Positions 51,447 to 60,683 of a stretch of 64,000 nucleotides of DNA are shown here, one piece after another. This DNA comes from JABAQJ01 sp046327745. Lineage in GTDB: Bacteria > Gemmatimonadota > Gemmatimonadetes > Gemmatimonadales > Gemmatimonadaceae. Position 1 is the first letter of the stretch, and every line of letters starts with the position of its first letter. Made by a program: the position numbers and the translations under genes. The stretch lies in NCBI GenBank assembly GCA_046327745.1, contig JAXLXV010000007.1, positions 1-64,000 of the forward strand, in the 5' to 3' direction. Below the pieces are notes generated by a model. That model worked only from the letters and a program-made list of their open reading frames with translations, ran no database searches and was not told where the DNA came from.

Positions 51447-53123
51447 CTATTGTCGACAGGGCGCTTTCGGATCGCCGCGAGGCTTGTCCAGTTTCGGGCG
51501 ATGCTCAACGTTCGCCAGATCGAGAGCCGCGTCGTAGATGAACGATGCCACACGAGCTAACGCATCGTAGTCGATGTATTGAGGCTCGTCAGTCACTTGA
51601 TGGTAGTCGAGATGTTCACCGCGCGACACGGCGATCGCGGGGATGCCGTATCGTGCGTAGCTGTAGTGGTCCGCGCGACAGTAGTACTGCAGCGGATGGC
51701 CGGGTTGATCGTACGTCAGGTTAAACTTGAATGGCGCTGGTTGTTTGGCGTTGGCCCGTTCGACGATGTCTCCAAACTCGTTCGAAAGTCGTCGCAATCC
51801 GACGACCTCGAGATAGGCCGGTCCCGCGTCGGGCAGATCGGTGAGTGAGCCACGACCAATCATGTCCATGTCGAGCTCCCCGACGATTGAATCACGAGTG
51901 ACGGTGGGATGATCGGTGAACCACTGCGATCCGAGTAGCCCATACTCCTCCGCTGTGTGGGACACAAATAGCACCGAACGTCGAGGCCGATTGCTGGCCG
52001 CCAGCCGCTCGGCGATCTCGATCAGGGCGACGGTTCCGGTTCCATCGTCGTCGGCGCCGTTGCGGATTGAGTCTGCTCGCGCGGGCCGAATAGCGCGAAG
52101 GGAATCGAGAATCACGCGGATCTGGTGGCGCTCAGCATCTGACGGCTCGCGGGGAGGTGTATCCGCCCCCATCGGTCGCATGACACGGTTGAAGGCACGC
52201 AGGGAGTCATGATCGACCGGCGATTGGTCGAAACCGACGTGGTCGTTGTGCGCAGTGATCGACACGAATTGTCCTCGGAGCGCTGGATCCGTGCCGCGAA
52301 GTATGCCAACGACATTTCGCGCTGGGTATTCGAGGGGAAAGACACCAGCACCCACCTGACCATGAACGACCCGGCCAGTTGCGCCTGGCGACAGCAACGC
52401 GAGTGAAGTGCCGAGGAGACGTTGTGCCGCGGCGGTGGTGAGGAGCGCTGCTGGGACCAGATCGGCACGCGTGGTGGTGTCCTGAACGAGATTTCCGGAG
52501 AGGAGTTGGGCCACGGTGCTGGCACCAAGACTCTCCATGGCTGTAACACAGACCAAGGCCGCATTTGCGAACTGTGGAGCGCGGGCGACTGGCCGCAGGA
52601 AGCGCAGTGGCGACGCCTCCCGAGAACCATCCTGCCGTGGAGCGGCGAGGATGACGACCTTACCGCGAGCGGCGGCGGAGTCGATCCAAGTCCGCGGGTC
52701 TGAGGCAAGGCCACCGTAGATGACGGTGGCGCCATCCATCGGACGGAGTCGCGCCGGGACGGCGATTGGTGCGATGTCTTCACCCGTGCGGAGCAGGGTG
52801 TCGGCGACCGACAGGTGAAGAGCAGGGTTCGCGCGGACCCAATAGAACGGCACGGTCTGGAACCAGGTGCCGGCGTCGCCCGCAGGCTCCAGGCCTAGGC
52901 GCGCAAACTCGGCGGCGATGGAGGCGGCTGCCTTGAAGTTCCCGATGTGTCCGGGCTCACGCCCACCCATGGAGTCATCCGCCAGCGCAAACAGCCGTCC
53001 CCGGAGGTCCTGCGGGGAGATCTCGGCGGCGGTCCGAGAGGGTGCATTCGACGTGACGGCAACGGGCCGTGTGCAGGCGACGACGGTGAGGGCGAGCCCC
53101 AACAACAGACGATGTAGCTTCAT
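51447..53123 (-). CDS. M28 family zinc aminopeptidase lipoprotein (558 aa)
   Basis: An N-terminal lipobox signal (LGLALTVVACTRP) anchors the protein in the envelope. A PA-type insert (about 100-270) precedes or splits the catalytic domain. Zinc ligands of the M28 family are visible: H and D in ITAHNDHVG, D in NGADDDGTGTVALIEIAERL, the E-E pair in SHTAEEYGLLGSQWF, and D in GELDMDMIGRG. A late histidine is in GEHLDYHQVTDEP. It probably clips N-terminal residues from imported peptides. ATG 53123 is chosen for its clean signal peptide. The PPOX-family gene ends 4 bases upstream. Confidence 0.9.
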   Translation of the reverse strand: MKLHRLLLGLALTVVACTRPVAVTSNAPSRTAAEISPQDLRGRLFALADDSMGGREPGHIGNFKAAASIAAEFARLGLEPAGDAGTWFQTVPFYWVRANPALHLSVADTLLRTGEDIAPIAVPARLRPMDGATVIYGGLASDPRTWIDSAAARGKVVILAAPRQDGSREASPLRFLRPVARAPQFANAALVCVTAMESLGASTVAQLLSGNLVQDTTTRADLVPAALLTTAAAQRLLGTSLALLSPGATGRVVHGQVGAGVFPLEYPARNVVGILRGTDPALRGQFVSITAHNDHVGFDQSPVDHDSLRAFNRVMRPMGADTPPREPSDAERHQIRVILDSLRAIRPARADSIRNGADDDGTGTVALIEIAERLAASNRPRRSVLFVSHTAEEYGLLGSQWFTDHPTVTRDSIVGELDMDMIGRGSLTDLPDAGPAYLEVVGLRRLSNEFGDIVERANAKQPAPFKFNLTYDQPGHPLQYYCRADHYSYARYGIPAIAVSRGEHLDYHQVTDEPQYIDYDALARVASFIYDAALDLANVEHRPKLDKPRGDPKAPCRQ

Positions 53124-53127
53124 GTGC

Positions 53128-53751
53128 CTAACGGTGAGGGTGGAACTCGATGAGGCCGGCCGTACCGGGGACGGTCGGATCGTCGTCGCCGGGGCCCTTT
53201 GGCCCTCCACGACGGATTTTGGCCGACGCCTCCTCGATCGCTACGGCGATCCATGTAGTGGCGTCGACGTGCGCGTCTGGTTGCACCTGAAAATCGACGC
53301 CGGCCGTCCGTCCTGGGTGGTAGCGGGCAACGAGCGCATCTCCGATTCGACGCTTTTCGTCCCGATCGGTCAATTCATGGGACTGGCCGAAGCACACGGC
53401 ACTCCGATAGTTCACCGAGTGGTACTTGGCGGTCTTCGAGAGGACGAGGCCGTCCAACATGGTCACGGTCACGCAGACACGGGCGCCAGCTGCCAAGAGG
53501 GGAGCAAGGCGGCCGAAGGTAGCGCCATGGAGGTAGATGGTGTCCGGTCGGGCACGATCATAGTGATACGTCATGGGGATAACGACGGGGCCCGTTGCTT
53601 CCGCTATACCTACGTGCGCAACCAGGCCCGTGGCGAGGATGTCCTGCAACTCGTCAGGCGCCGAGCGCTCGGGGTGAATGTGGAAGGTGGTGCGGGAGGG
53701 AGCGTTTCTTGGCATGGGAGGGCGTGTGAGTGACGACGAGAAGTATCGCAT
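53128..53751 (-). CDS. Pyridoxamine 5'-phosphate oxidase-family flavin-binding protein (207 aa)
   Basis: A split-barrel FMN-binding fold is indicated by LATGLVAHVGIAEATGPVVIPMTYHYDRARPDTIYLHGATFGRLAPLLAAGARVCVTVTMLDGLVLSKTAKYHSVNYRSAVCFGQ. This is the pattern of the stand-alone PNPOx-like/DUF447-like group. It binds FMN or a heme/F420-type ligand, and the true substrate is unknown. ATG 53751 has GAAGGA just upstream; ATG 53715 is the alternative. The long frame extending to 54543 lies antisense to the next gene and is rejected. Its TAG stop lies in a copy of CGTTAGGC. Confidence 0.75.
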   Translation of the reverse strand: MRYFSSSLTRPPMPRNAPSRTTFHIHPERSAPDELQDILATGLVAHVGIAEATGPVVIPMTYHYDRARPDTIYLHGATFGRLAPLLAAGARVCVTVTMLDGLVLSKTAKYHSVNYRSAVCFGQSHELTDRDEKRRIGDALVARYHPGRTAGVDFQVQPDAHVDATTWIAVAIEEASAKIRRGGPKGPGDDDPTVPGTAGLIEFHPHR

Positions 53752-53814
53752 GGGTCCTTCGCTGGAGCGAGATCGCTCGTCGTGATGCTGGGCGCATGGT
53801 ACATTACGAGCCGC

Positions 53815-55086
53815 ATGCCATCCCACGATCCTTCTCCAACCGCCACGTTGGCGACTGGCGCAGAGCCTCCTCGGGAGCGCGTGGAGCGGGTTCGTGTGCT
53901 GCATGAGCGACTGGCCCTGTTTCCTTCGGCACTGTTTCAGTTTGACCCACGAATGCGCGACGGGTGGTACACGGATCGCTATTTCGTGCGGACTGCCCGC
54001 ACCATCGCGCATGCAGGCCGGGACCCGGTGGTGTGCATGCAGGTCTTTGCGAAGCAGCATGGGGTGCTGGCCGGGGCGTATGAGGCGATCCGGATGCTCC
54101 AGACGCAGCTGGCGGCGCACCCCGAAACCGGGAAGCGCTATTCGCTGACCGACTTCGTGATCGAGACGCTGATGGATGGCGACGACATCGCACCGTACGA
54201 GACGGCCATGCTGATTACCGGTCCGTACGTGGCGTTCGCGCATCTGGAGACCGACTACCTGGGGGTTCTCGCGCGTCGTTCCTTGGTGGCGACCAACGTT
54301 AGGCGCGTCATGCATGCGGCGGCGGGCAAGCCGGTGATCTTCATGGGGGCGCGACATGATGATTGGCGGGTTCAAACGCCGGATGGATATGCCGCGCGTG
54401 TTGGTGGAGCGGGAAGCGTGTCGAGCGATGCGGGTGGCGCGTGGTGGGGAGCTGCCGGCGTGGGAACGATGCCGCATGCGATGATCGCGGCGTTTGAGGG
54501 CGATGTGGTGGCCGCCACACTGGCATTCGCGCGCTACTGCCAAGCGTACGAGCCGGAAATGCGCGTGGTAAGCCTGGTGGACTATGACAACGACGTGGTG
54601 GCCGATGCCTTAGCCGTCGCGCGGGCCATGTGTGACGCGTTTGGCGAAGGCTCGCTCGCGGCCGTGCGCGTGGACACGAGCGAGTCATTGGTTGACCAGA
54701 CCTTGGTTCGCGAGGGGGCACAGCTACCTCGCGAACTGCTGACCGGAGTGAACCCCATTCTCGTTAGGCGGCTGCGCTCAGCGCTGGACGACAACGGTTT
54801 TCCCGATGTCGGAATTGTGGTATCCGGGGGCTTCACGCCTGCGAAAATCCGCCGCTTTGAAGAGACTGGGGTCCCGGTAACTGGTTATGGAGTGGGTTCG
54901 AGTCTGCTCGGGCATAACGATGGCGAGGCTGACGGGCTGATCAACGACTTCGACTACACGGCCGACGTGGTGGCCGTTGATGGGAAGCCCGAGAGCAAGG
55001 TCGGCCGCGGGTTGAGCGCAAACCCGCGGCTCATCCGACTGGACATGGCGCAGCTGACGGCATCAGAGTCAGGAACGCGTCGATGA
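53815..55086 (+). CDS. pncB: Nicotinate phosphoribosyltransferase-like enzyme (423 aa)
   Basis: This type II PRT makes nicotinate mononucleotide from nicotinate in NAD salvage. Visible features are DGWYTDRYFVRT near the N-terminus, IETLMDGDDIAPYETAMLITGPYVAFAHLETDYLGVLARRS, and late glycine-rich phosphate-binding segments (VVSGGFTPAKIRRFEETGVPVTGYGVGSSLLG). Length is that of bacterial NAPRTase. ATG 53815 is preferred over ATG 53782. It overlaps the cysteine hydrolase by 4 bases, which fits PncB with PncA. Confidence 0.87.
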   Translation: MPSHDPSPTATLATGAEPPRERVERVRVLHERLALFPSALFQFDPRMRDGWYTDRYFVRTARTIAHAGRDPVVCMQVFAKQHGVLAGAYEAIRMLQTQLAAHPETGKRYSLTDFVIETLMDGDDIAPYETAMLITGPYVAFAHLETDYLGVLARRSLVATNVRRVMHAAAGKPVIFMGARHDDWRVQTPDGYAARVGGAGSVSSDAGGAWWGAAGVGTMPHAMIAAFEGDVVAATLAFARYCQAYEPEMRVVSLVDYDNDVVADALAVARAMCDAFGEGSLAAVRVDTSESLVDQTLVREGAQLPRELLTGVNPILVRRLRSALDDNGFPDVGIVVSGGFTPAKIRRFEETGVPVTGYGVGSSLLGHNDGEADGLINDFDYTADVVAVDGKPESKVGRGLSANPRLIRLDMAQLTASESGTRR

Positions 55087-55817
55087 GCGCGCCGAGCGCT
55101 GGTCCCACGGCAGGGCGACGACGATTGGCTTGGGTAGTGGATGTTCAGCATGATTTCATGGAGCCGGCGGGGCGTCTGTACGTGCACGATCTGTTCGATA
55201 GCGCTGACCCTGGAGCGTCCGTCGCCCGGGCGGCGATCATCCGGACGGTTGCATGGATGCGTCGCGTCTGCGATGCCGTGGTGTTCACTGGCGACTGGCA
55301 TGCCTACGGGGATCGCGAAATTGTGATTGACCATCCCGACGCCGGACAAGGGACCTATCCCCCGCACTGTATGGGAGCTGCGCCAGATGCTGAGGAGCGT
55401 CGGGGAGCCGCGTTGATCCCGGAAATTGACCCAGGCGAGCGAGCGATCGTGCTCGAGCGGGATGCTTCAAACGATCGGGCAGCCGTCGTCGCCCGAGCCG
55501 CCGTGCAATCGAACAGCCCCGTCTTCATCCAGAAGAAGGAATTCTCAGTCTTCGAGGGCAACGCCGCGACTGACGCCTTTCTCGGGGAATTGACCCTCGC
55601 ACTGGGCGATCGACCCGAAGTGATCGTCTGCGGAGTGGCGACCGACGTCTGCGTGCGGCATGCCGTCGAGGGCTTTCTGACTCGTGGATTCGATGTACGG
55701 ATTGTTGCGGATGCCACGCACGGACTTGGCTTGATACCGACCGACGACCTGTACCAGGGATGGGCGGCGCGAGGGGCAAGGATTCTGGCGTTGCCGGAGC
55801 TTGAGTCCAGTGCCTAA
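55083..55817 (+). CDS. Nicotinamidase/isochorismatase-family cysteine hydrolase, probable PncA (244 aa)
   Basis: The catalytic triad is readable: D in WVVDVQHDFMEP, K in IQKKEFSVFEG, C in VCGVATDVCVRHAVEGF. Metal-binding residues fit GDWHAYGD and YPPHCMG. It is coupled to the nicotinate phosphoribosyltransferase gene by a 4-base overlap, so nicotinamide-to-nicotinate hydrolysis is the most likely reaction. Its stop TAA falls within a copy of CGTTAGGC (minus strand) and lies just past the next gene's start. Confidence 0.82.
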   Translation: MSAPSAGPTAGRRRLAWVVDVQHDFMEPAGRLYVHDLFDSADPGASVARAAIIRTVAWMRRVCDAVVFTGDWHAYGDREIVIDHPDAGQGTYPPHCMGAAPDAEERRGAALIPEIDPGERAIVLERDASNDRAAVVARAAVQSNSPVFIQKKEFSVFEGNAATDAFLGELTLALGDRPEVIVCGVATDVCVRHAVEGFLTRGFDVRIVADATHGLGLIPTDDLYQGWAARGARILALPELESSA

Positions 55818-57333
55818 CGATGCGCGCGGCCTGCAACACCGGGTCACCCGGACTGGTTCCACGCTGCGCTCAATCACCGCGGGATCCCTCGACTTCGTGT
55901 TTCGCTGGCCGTTCCCGGCCCGGCGGTTGCTACTGGTCAACCTGGCCTTGGTGACCTGGTCAGGCGCTGTGGTGTTGCCGGCTCAAGTGACGTCGACACG
56001 TAGTGCCTCTCCAGCGCCCGGACGGTTCGACGCGCTGGAACGCGTCATTAGCACGGACATGCGGAATAGAGGAATTCCGGGTATTGCCGTTACGATCGTG
56101 GAAGGGGACGAGGTGGCGTATCGCCGAGCCTTCGGTATTGCGGACATTGAGAGCGGCGCTGCGATGTCTACGCAGTTGCTGACGCAGGTTGGCTCGGTCA
56201 CGAAAGTCGCCACTGCCCTGATGGCGATTGACATGCAGCTGGCGGGCGAAGTGGATCTGGATGCACCGATCCAACGTTATGTGTCGGGGCTTTCACCGCG
56301 CATCGGTGCGCTCACGCTGCGCCGACTGCTTTCTCAGACATCCGGGTTGCGCGACGAGCCAGCTGATTCTGGGCGGCAGGATCCAAACGCGCTGCTCGAG
56401 TATGCCCGTTCTGTCCCTGACGCGGCACAAGTGCTCCCCGCAGGAGAAGCCTTCTCGTACTCGAATCTCGGTTTCGCGTTAGGCGGCCTGGCCCTGCAGG
56501 AGGCTGGGCGTGCGCCGTTCGACCAGTTGTTGCGCGACCGCGTGCTGCGTCCGTTGCTGATGGGCCAGGCGACGATGCGTCTGTCCGACGCGGCCACCTA
56601 CCCTCGGGCTGCCGGTCATGCGCCAGATAGTACTGGTCGACTGAGGATCGTGCGTCCGATTGCCAACGACACGCGTTACTGGCCCGCCGGGTATCTCTGG
56701 GCGTCTGCGGAAGATCTGACGGAGCTTGTTCGGCTGTTCTTGCGCACTTCTGTGCGCGCGTCGACGCCGCGGCTGGCGGCCGCCGCGGACTCACTGATGG
56801 TTTCCCGAACGAATGTCGAGGGGCTTCCAGACAGCGCGCAGTATGGCTTCGGCATGTTCATAGATCGGTGGCATGGCGTACGTCGCGTCTGGCATCCTGG
56901 GTCTATGCCGGGGTACAGCGCGTTGATCGAGATACTGCCCGAGCGCGGCGTGGGCGTGGTCGTGGTTGCGAATCGGGATGGCCTTCGGCTGGACGCGATC
57001 GCCGAGCGCGCACTTGAGAGCGTGGCGGTGCTGCCCAACGGGGGCACTGACGCGGATTCGCTAGTCGCGGCGCCCGTGAGCTCAACCCTGCTTCAATCGC
57101 TGGAGGGGCGCTACACGGGGCGGTTTTCACTCGATCTGACGTATCGGGACGGACAGCTGTTCCTGACACGTTTTGGTACCACGTTGCCAGTCGTCACGCT
57201 GGGCGGTGATCGCTACGCCGTTCGAGTTCCAGGAGCACCGCGTGCGGACGTATTCAAGATCGTTCCGGCAGCGGGCAGTCGACCGGCGTATATCGAGATG
57301 TTCTTGTGGGCGTTTCCGCGCGTTAGGCGCTAA
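55810..57333 (+). CDS. Beta-lactamase-fold serine hydrolase, exported (507 aa)
   Basis: Class C beta-lactamase/DD-peptidase-type motifs are present: S-x-x-K in VGSVTKVATA, Y-x-N in FSYSNLGFALGG, and an H-x-G in WHPGSMPGYS. An N-terminal hydrophobic segment (LLLVNLALVTWSGAVVLPA, about residues 40-58) acts as signal or anchor. A C-terminal beta domain of about 100 residues follows the catalytic domain. It may be an esterase, DD-peptidase or aminopeptidase. GTG 55810, with GGAG about 10 bases upstream, is preferred over TTG 55801. It overlaps the end of the hydrolase gene. Confidence 0.85.
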   Translation: MPNDARGLQHRVTRTGSTLRSITAGSLDFVFRWPFPARRLLLVNLALVTWSGAVVLPAQVTSTRSASPAPGRFDALERVISTDMRNRGIPGIAVTIVEGDEVAYRRAFGIADIESGAAMSTQLLTQVGSVTKVATALMAIDMQLAGEVDLDAPIQRYVSGLSPRIGALTLRRLLSQTSGLRDEPADSGRQDPNALLEYARSVPDAAQVLPAGEAFSYSNLGFALGGLALQEAGRAPFDQLLRDRVLRPLLMGQATMRLSDAATYPRAAGHAPDSTGRLRIVRPIANDTRYWPAGYLWASAEDLTELVRLFLRTSVRASTPRLAAAADSLMVSRTNVEGLPDSAQYGFGMFIDRWHGVRRVWHPGSMPGYSALIEILPERGVGVVVVANRDGLRLDAIAERALESVAVLPNGGTDADSLVAAPVSSTLLQSLEGRYTGRFSLDLTYRDGQLFLTRFGTTLPVVTLGGDRYAVRVPGAPRADVFKIVPAAGSRPAYIEMFLWAFPRVRR

Positions 57334-57369
57334 TGCGGCGCCCTGAGGCGCCGCCGTTTCAGAGCGCGA

Positions 57370-57921
57370 TCAAAATGAAAGGGACGCGCTGAGGTGCCAA
57401 CGACCCGAGGCATCTGGCAACAGACTTACTTTTTTCGGGAGCGAAAGCGCCCGCCACTTCTCGGCGCTGGCTCGTGAACCGACGTAGGCTCCGATACCGC
57501 CACCTACAAGGACTCCCAGCGCCGCTGTGCCGATGAGCGAGTAGTCCTTTGAGCGGTCACCAGGTCGGAAGTTGCTCGAGAAATAACCGAAGGTCAGTGC
57601 ACCGGCAGCGGCGCCGATCGCGGCATACTTGATGACGTACGAACGATTGTGACGCTGTTCTCCGATGGTCACTTCGAGCTTTGTGATCTGGTCGAGCGTG
57701 AGTGACCAAATGCCGCGGCCTTCGACGAACTTCAGGGTATCGGCGGCAGATTCGAGATAGTTGGCCACGAGCGGTGCAACCAAGTTCGAAGCGGTCACGC
57801 GCACGCGCATTCCCGGAACGAGGGGCAGCTGGCTCTGAGCCGGCGCTGGTTGCGTCGCTTGGGCGCCACTAACGGACGAAACGGCGAGGAGGCAAGCGCA
57901 AGCGAGAGCAATGGTTCGCAA
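57370..57921 (-). CDS. Exported protein with glycine-zipper-like hydrophobic segments (183 aa)
   Basis: A signal peptide (TIALACACLLAVSSVSGAQA) is followed by a short domain (PGMRVRVTASNLVAPLVANYLESAADTLKFVEG) resembling a small beta-barrel. Two hydrophobic glycine/alanine-rich segments (AAIGAAAGALTFGYF and IGTAALGVLVGGGIGAYVGSRA) come next. I recognise no named family. The start is TTG 57921, with GGAG 8-11 bases upstream; the frame further upstream is not protein-like. It is convergent with the serine hydrolase. Confidence 0.65.
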   Translation of the reverse strand: MRTIALACACLLAVSSVSGAQATQPAPAQSQLPLVPGMRVRVTASNLVAPLVANYLESAADTLKFVEGRGIWSLTLDQITKLEVTIGEQRHNRSYVIKYAAIGAAAGALTFGYFSSNFRPGDRSKDYSLIGTAALGVLVGGGIGAYVGSRASAEKWRALSLPKKVSLLPDASGRWHLSASLSF

Positions 57922-58160
57922 AGGAAAGGCTCCAATCAGGGACGAGACATAGGAACGGGCAAAGGCGCGTTGAAGTTCGATCCAGCTCCAAGCAAAAGCC
58001 GCGCCTGTATAACGACGGTCAAGACGAAGATCGGTAAAAATGACCCATCGGCCCCTTGGTGCGGCACCCCTACTGTGGGAGGAAATCCGGATTGGCGAGA
58101 AGTGGCCAGTTCGTCTAGCTTCGGTTGAAGCGCACGTCCGGACCCTCGACCGACACCCAA

Positions 58161-59489
58161 ATGACCGAAGCCACCAGCTTGGACGTCCGTTCCATAGCAA
58201 ACGTTCCGGGGGGAGAATCCTCCAGGCTTTCTAGCGTCGCCCTGAGCTTAAAAGGCTCGGAGATCCTTCGAATCGCGGCCGAGATTCGGGGGATGGTGGC
58301 GGCAGGCGAACCCGTCTGCAATCTGACCGTGGGGGACTTCGATCCAAGGCAATTCCGCATACCCCAGTTGTTGGAGGACGGAATAGCTGAGGCACTGCGT
58401 GTCGGGGAAACGAACTATCCGCCATCGACCGGACATCCCGCGCTGCGGGAGGCGATTCGGGACTACCTCGAACGGGGTTTGGGTCTCGGTTATGGCCTCG
58501 AGTCCATTCTAGTAACCTCAGGGTCGAGGCCGGGCGTGTATGGTACGTACCGGGCGATCGTGAGTCCTGGGGAGCGCGTGGTGTACCCCGTCCCTTCATG
58601 GAACAACAACTACTATTGCGACATGGTTGGGGCGACCGGCGTTCCTGTCGAGACATCGCCGGACGAGGCGTTCCTCCCGACCAGAGCGCTGTTGGAACCT
58701 CACATTCGCGATGCGCGAATGGTGGCGTTGAATTCTCCCCTCAATCCCTGCGGCACGGCATTCAGCGCGGAAGCGCTGGCTGACATCTGTGATCTGGTGC
58801 TCGAGGAGAATGAGCGGCGCGGTCCCAATGGGCGCGCGCTGTACCTGATGTACGATCAAGTGTACTGGCAGCTGACCTTCGGCGACACGAAGCACGTAGA
58901 TCCCGTCAGCTTGCGCCCACAGATGGCCAAGTACACGGTCTTCATTGACGGTATTTCGAAGGCATTTGCGTCGACAGGCGTACGGGTCGGGTGGGTGGTG
59001 GGTCCCACGGACGTCATTGACGCGATGAACAATTTCCTAGGTCATGTCGGGACCTGGGCACCGCGTGCGGAGCAAGTTGCAACGGCGCACTTGCTCTCCT
59101 CGCCGGACGTGGTTGAGGAATTCACCGGCAACCTTTGCACGCAGGTTCAGCGAAGGTTGGACGCGTTGCATGACGCCGTTTCGGCGCTTGCGAGTGTCGG
59201 CCACCCGGTCCGGGCGATCGCGCCCATGGGGGCGATCTACCTCAGCGCCCAATTCAACGTGGCAGGCAGGAGGGGTCGGGACGGCACCCCGCTGCAAACG
59301 GCTGACGATGTGAGACGGTGGTTGCTCCGGGAGACCGGCTTGGGGGTAGTGCCGTTCAACGCGTTTGGGTCCCGTGACCAGAAGGGCGCCGAATTCGGGT
59401 GGTTTCGACTGTCGGTGGGAGCCGTGTCGATGGCGGACATTGAAAAGGCGATCCCACGCTTACGCAGCGGCCTAGAGTCCCTGAGCTGA
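58161..59489 (+). CDS. PLP-dependent aminotransferase, class I/II (442 aa)
   Basis: This is a fold-type I aminotransferase. Features are NLTVGDFDPRQFRIPQLL, TNYPPSTGHPALREAIRDYL, VTSGSRPGVYGTYRAI, NSPLNPCGTAFSAEAL, and the PLP-lysine in FIDGISKAFASTGVRVGW. The C-terminal RLSVGAVSMADIEKAIPRL closes the small domain. The amino donor is not determinable from sequence. Aspartate/aromatic-type chemistry is possible, and the neighbouring methyl-cycle genes would also be compatible with a methionine-related role. ATG 58161 is used. Confidence 0.88.
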   Translation: MTEATSLDVRSIANVPGGESSRLSSVALSLKGSEILRIAAEIRGMVAAGEPVCNLTVGDFDPRQFRIPQLLEDGIAEALRVGETNYPPSTGHPALREAIRDYLERGLGLGYGLESILVTSGSRPGVYGTYRAIVSPGERVVYPVPSWNNNYYCDMVGATGVPVETSPDEAFLPTRALLEPHIRDARMVALNSPLNPCGTAFSAEALADICDLVLEENERRGPNGRALYLMYDQVYWQLTFGDTKHVDPVSLRPQMAKYTVFIDGISKAFASTGVRVGWVVGPTDVIDAMNNFLGHVGTWAPRAEQVATAHLLSSPDVVEEFTGNLCTQVQRRLDALHDAVSALASVGHPVRAIAPMGAIYLSAQFNVAGRRGRDGTPLQTADDVRRWLLRETGLGVVPFNAFGSRDQKGAEFGWFRLSVGAVSMADIEKAIPRLRSGLESLS

Positions 59490-59654
59490 CTTCCTTAATC
59501 CACTGTAAGTGGCCCGCTTCGCGATACGGTACAACACCAAAGAGGACGCCAGTATCGAATCACTAATAGGCCAACATCGGCACCTTTCGACCATGTTGTT
59601 GGTGAACATCCGTACGAAGAGCTGTGTATCGGCATAGGTCGGACTGAGCGTGCG

Positions 59655-59707
59655 TTGACATAGAGTACAGAGTGCTATTACCATATATCCGGATTGACGG
59701 ATATATG
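59655..59707 (+). promoter_or_regulatory. Promoter and perfect operator of the SahR-like gene
   Basis: TTGACA (59655-59660) is followed by 18 bases and TACCAT (59679-59684). Immediately downstream the exact inverted repeat CATATATCCG (59682-59691) / CGGATATATG (59698-59707) has a 6-base spacer. It overlaps the -10, the predicted transcription start and the ATG start codon of the regulator. This placement is that of an autorepression operator for an ArsR-family protein. The leader would be very short (about 14 bases). Confidence 0.72.
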
Positions 59708-60658
59708 ACTCAGGCCCCCGTTCTCGATCGACTCAACGCACTGGCCGACTTCACCCGAAGTCGGTTGCTGTTGGCGCTGGACGAACATGAGTTGACGGTG
59801 GGCGAACTGTGCGCCGTGTTGCAGCTGCCGCAGTCGACGGTGAGTCGGCATTTGAAGGTGTTAGGGGCCGACGGCTGGGTCGCATCGCGCGCGGAGGGTA
59901 CGAGTCGTTTCTACCGGTGCTCGCCACAGCTGGATGAAATGGCTCGAGCGCTGTGGGATATCGTTAGGCAGGATGTCCGACGGCAGCCGGTCGCGCGCGA
60001 AGATGTTCTGCGCATTGAATCCGTGCTCAACAGCCGACGCGATGCGTCCCGCGCGTTCTTCTCTTCCGCGGCAACGCGTTGGGATGCCCTGCGTCACGAG
60101 CTGTACGGTGACGCGCTCGAGCAATCAGCGTTACTTGGCCTTCTGAATTCCTCATGGGTGGTCGGAGACCTCGGGTGCGGCACCGGGTCGCTTTCCGCCG
60201 TCTTGGCTCCCCATGTCGCGCGGGTATTTGCGGTCGACGGATCCGATCGGATGCTGGACGCGGCTCGCCATCGGCTGCAGCGCCATGCAAATGTTGAGGT
60301 GCGCGTCGGTGAGCTAGAGACGCTGCCCCTGCCGTCCGAGTCTCTGGATGTTGGATTTCTCATCTTGGTCCTGCATTACGTTGCCGAACCTCTTCGTGCC
60401 CTCCGAGAGACGTTTCGCTCCCTGCGGAGCGGAGGACGGATTGTCGTCGTCGACATGATGCCACACAGCCGAGAGGAGTATCGATTGGAGATGGGCCACG
60501 TGTGGCAGGGATTTTCCGCAGACGAAATGAATGATTGGATGCGAGCGGCTGGTTTCGAGCAGCGTCGCGTGGTGCCCTTGTCGGTTGCGGACGGCGCGCG
60601 AGGGCCGTCGCTGTTTGTGGCCACGGGGGTGAAGGAACCTGATGGAGCGTTATCGTAG
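59705..60658 (+). CDS. SahR-like regulator: ArsR-type HTH fused to a SAM-dependent methyltransferase domain (317 aa)
   Basis: The N-terminal ArsR winged helix (about 1-95) includes HELTVGELCAVLQLPQSTVSRHLKVLGADGWVASRAEG. A Rossmann methyltransferase domain (about 145-317) has motif I VGDLGCGTGSLSAVLAPH and VFAVDGSDRMLDAARHRL. It lies directly upstream of ahcY with a 25-base gap. In several bacteria SahR, an ArsR-family regulator that responds to S-adenosylhomocysteine, controls ahcY and methionine-cycle genes. The fused domain, the linkage and a perfect palindrome at the start together support that role here. Whether the methyltransferase domain is catalytic or only binds the ligand is open. 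Confidence 0.82.
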   Translation: MTQAPVLDRLNALADFTRSRLLLALDEHELTVGELCAVLQLPQSTVSRHLKVLGADGWVASRAEGTSRFYRCSPQLDEMARALWDIVRQDVRRQPVAREDVLRIESVLNSRRDASRAFFSSAATRWDALRHELYGDALEQSALLGLLNSSWVVGDLGCGTGSLSAVLAPHVARVFAVDGSDRMLDAARHRLQRHANVEVRVGELETLPLPSESLDVGFLILVLHYVAEPLRALRETFRSLRSGGRIVVVDMMPHSREEYRLEMGHVWQGFSADEMNDWMRAAGFEQRRVVPLSVADGARGPSLFVATGVKEPDGALS

Positions 60659-60683
60659 CACTTTCTCTTACAAGGATCGCAAC

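Noticed and set aside
53752..54543. N-terminal extension of the PPOX-family gene
   Set aside because: It would run antisense to the nicotinate phosphoribosyltransferase. The added sequence is R/H-rich and unlike a real domain, and a good start exists at 53751.
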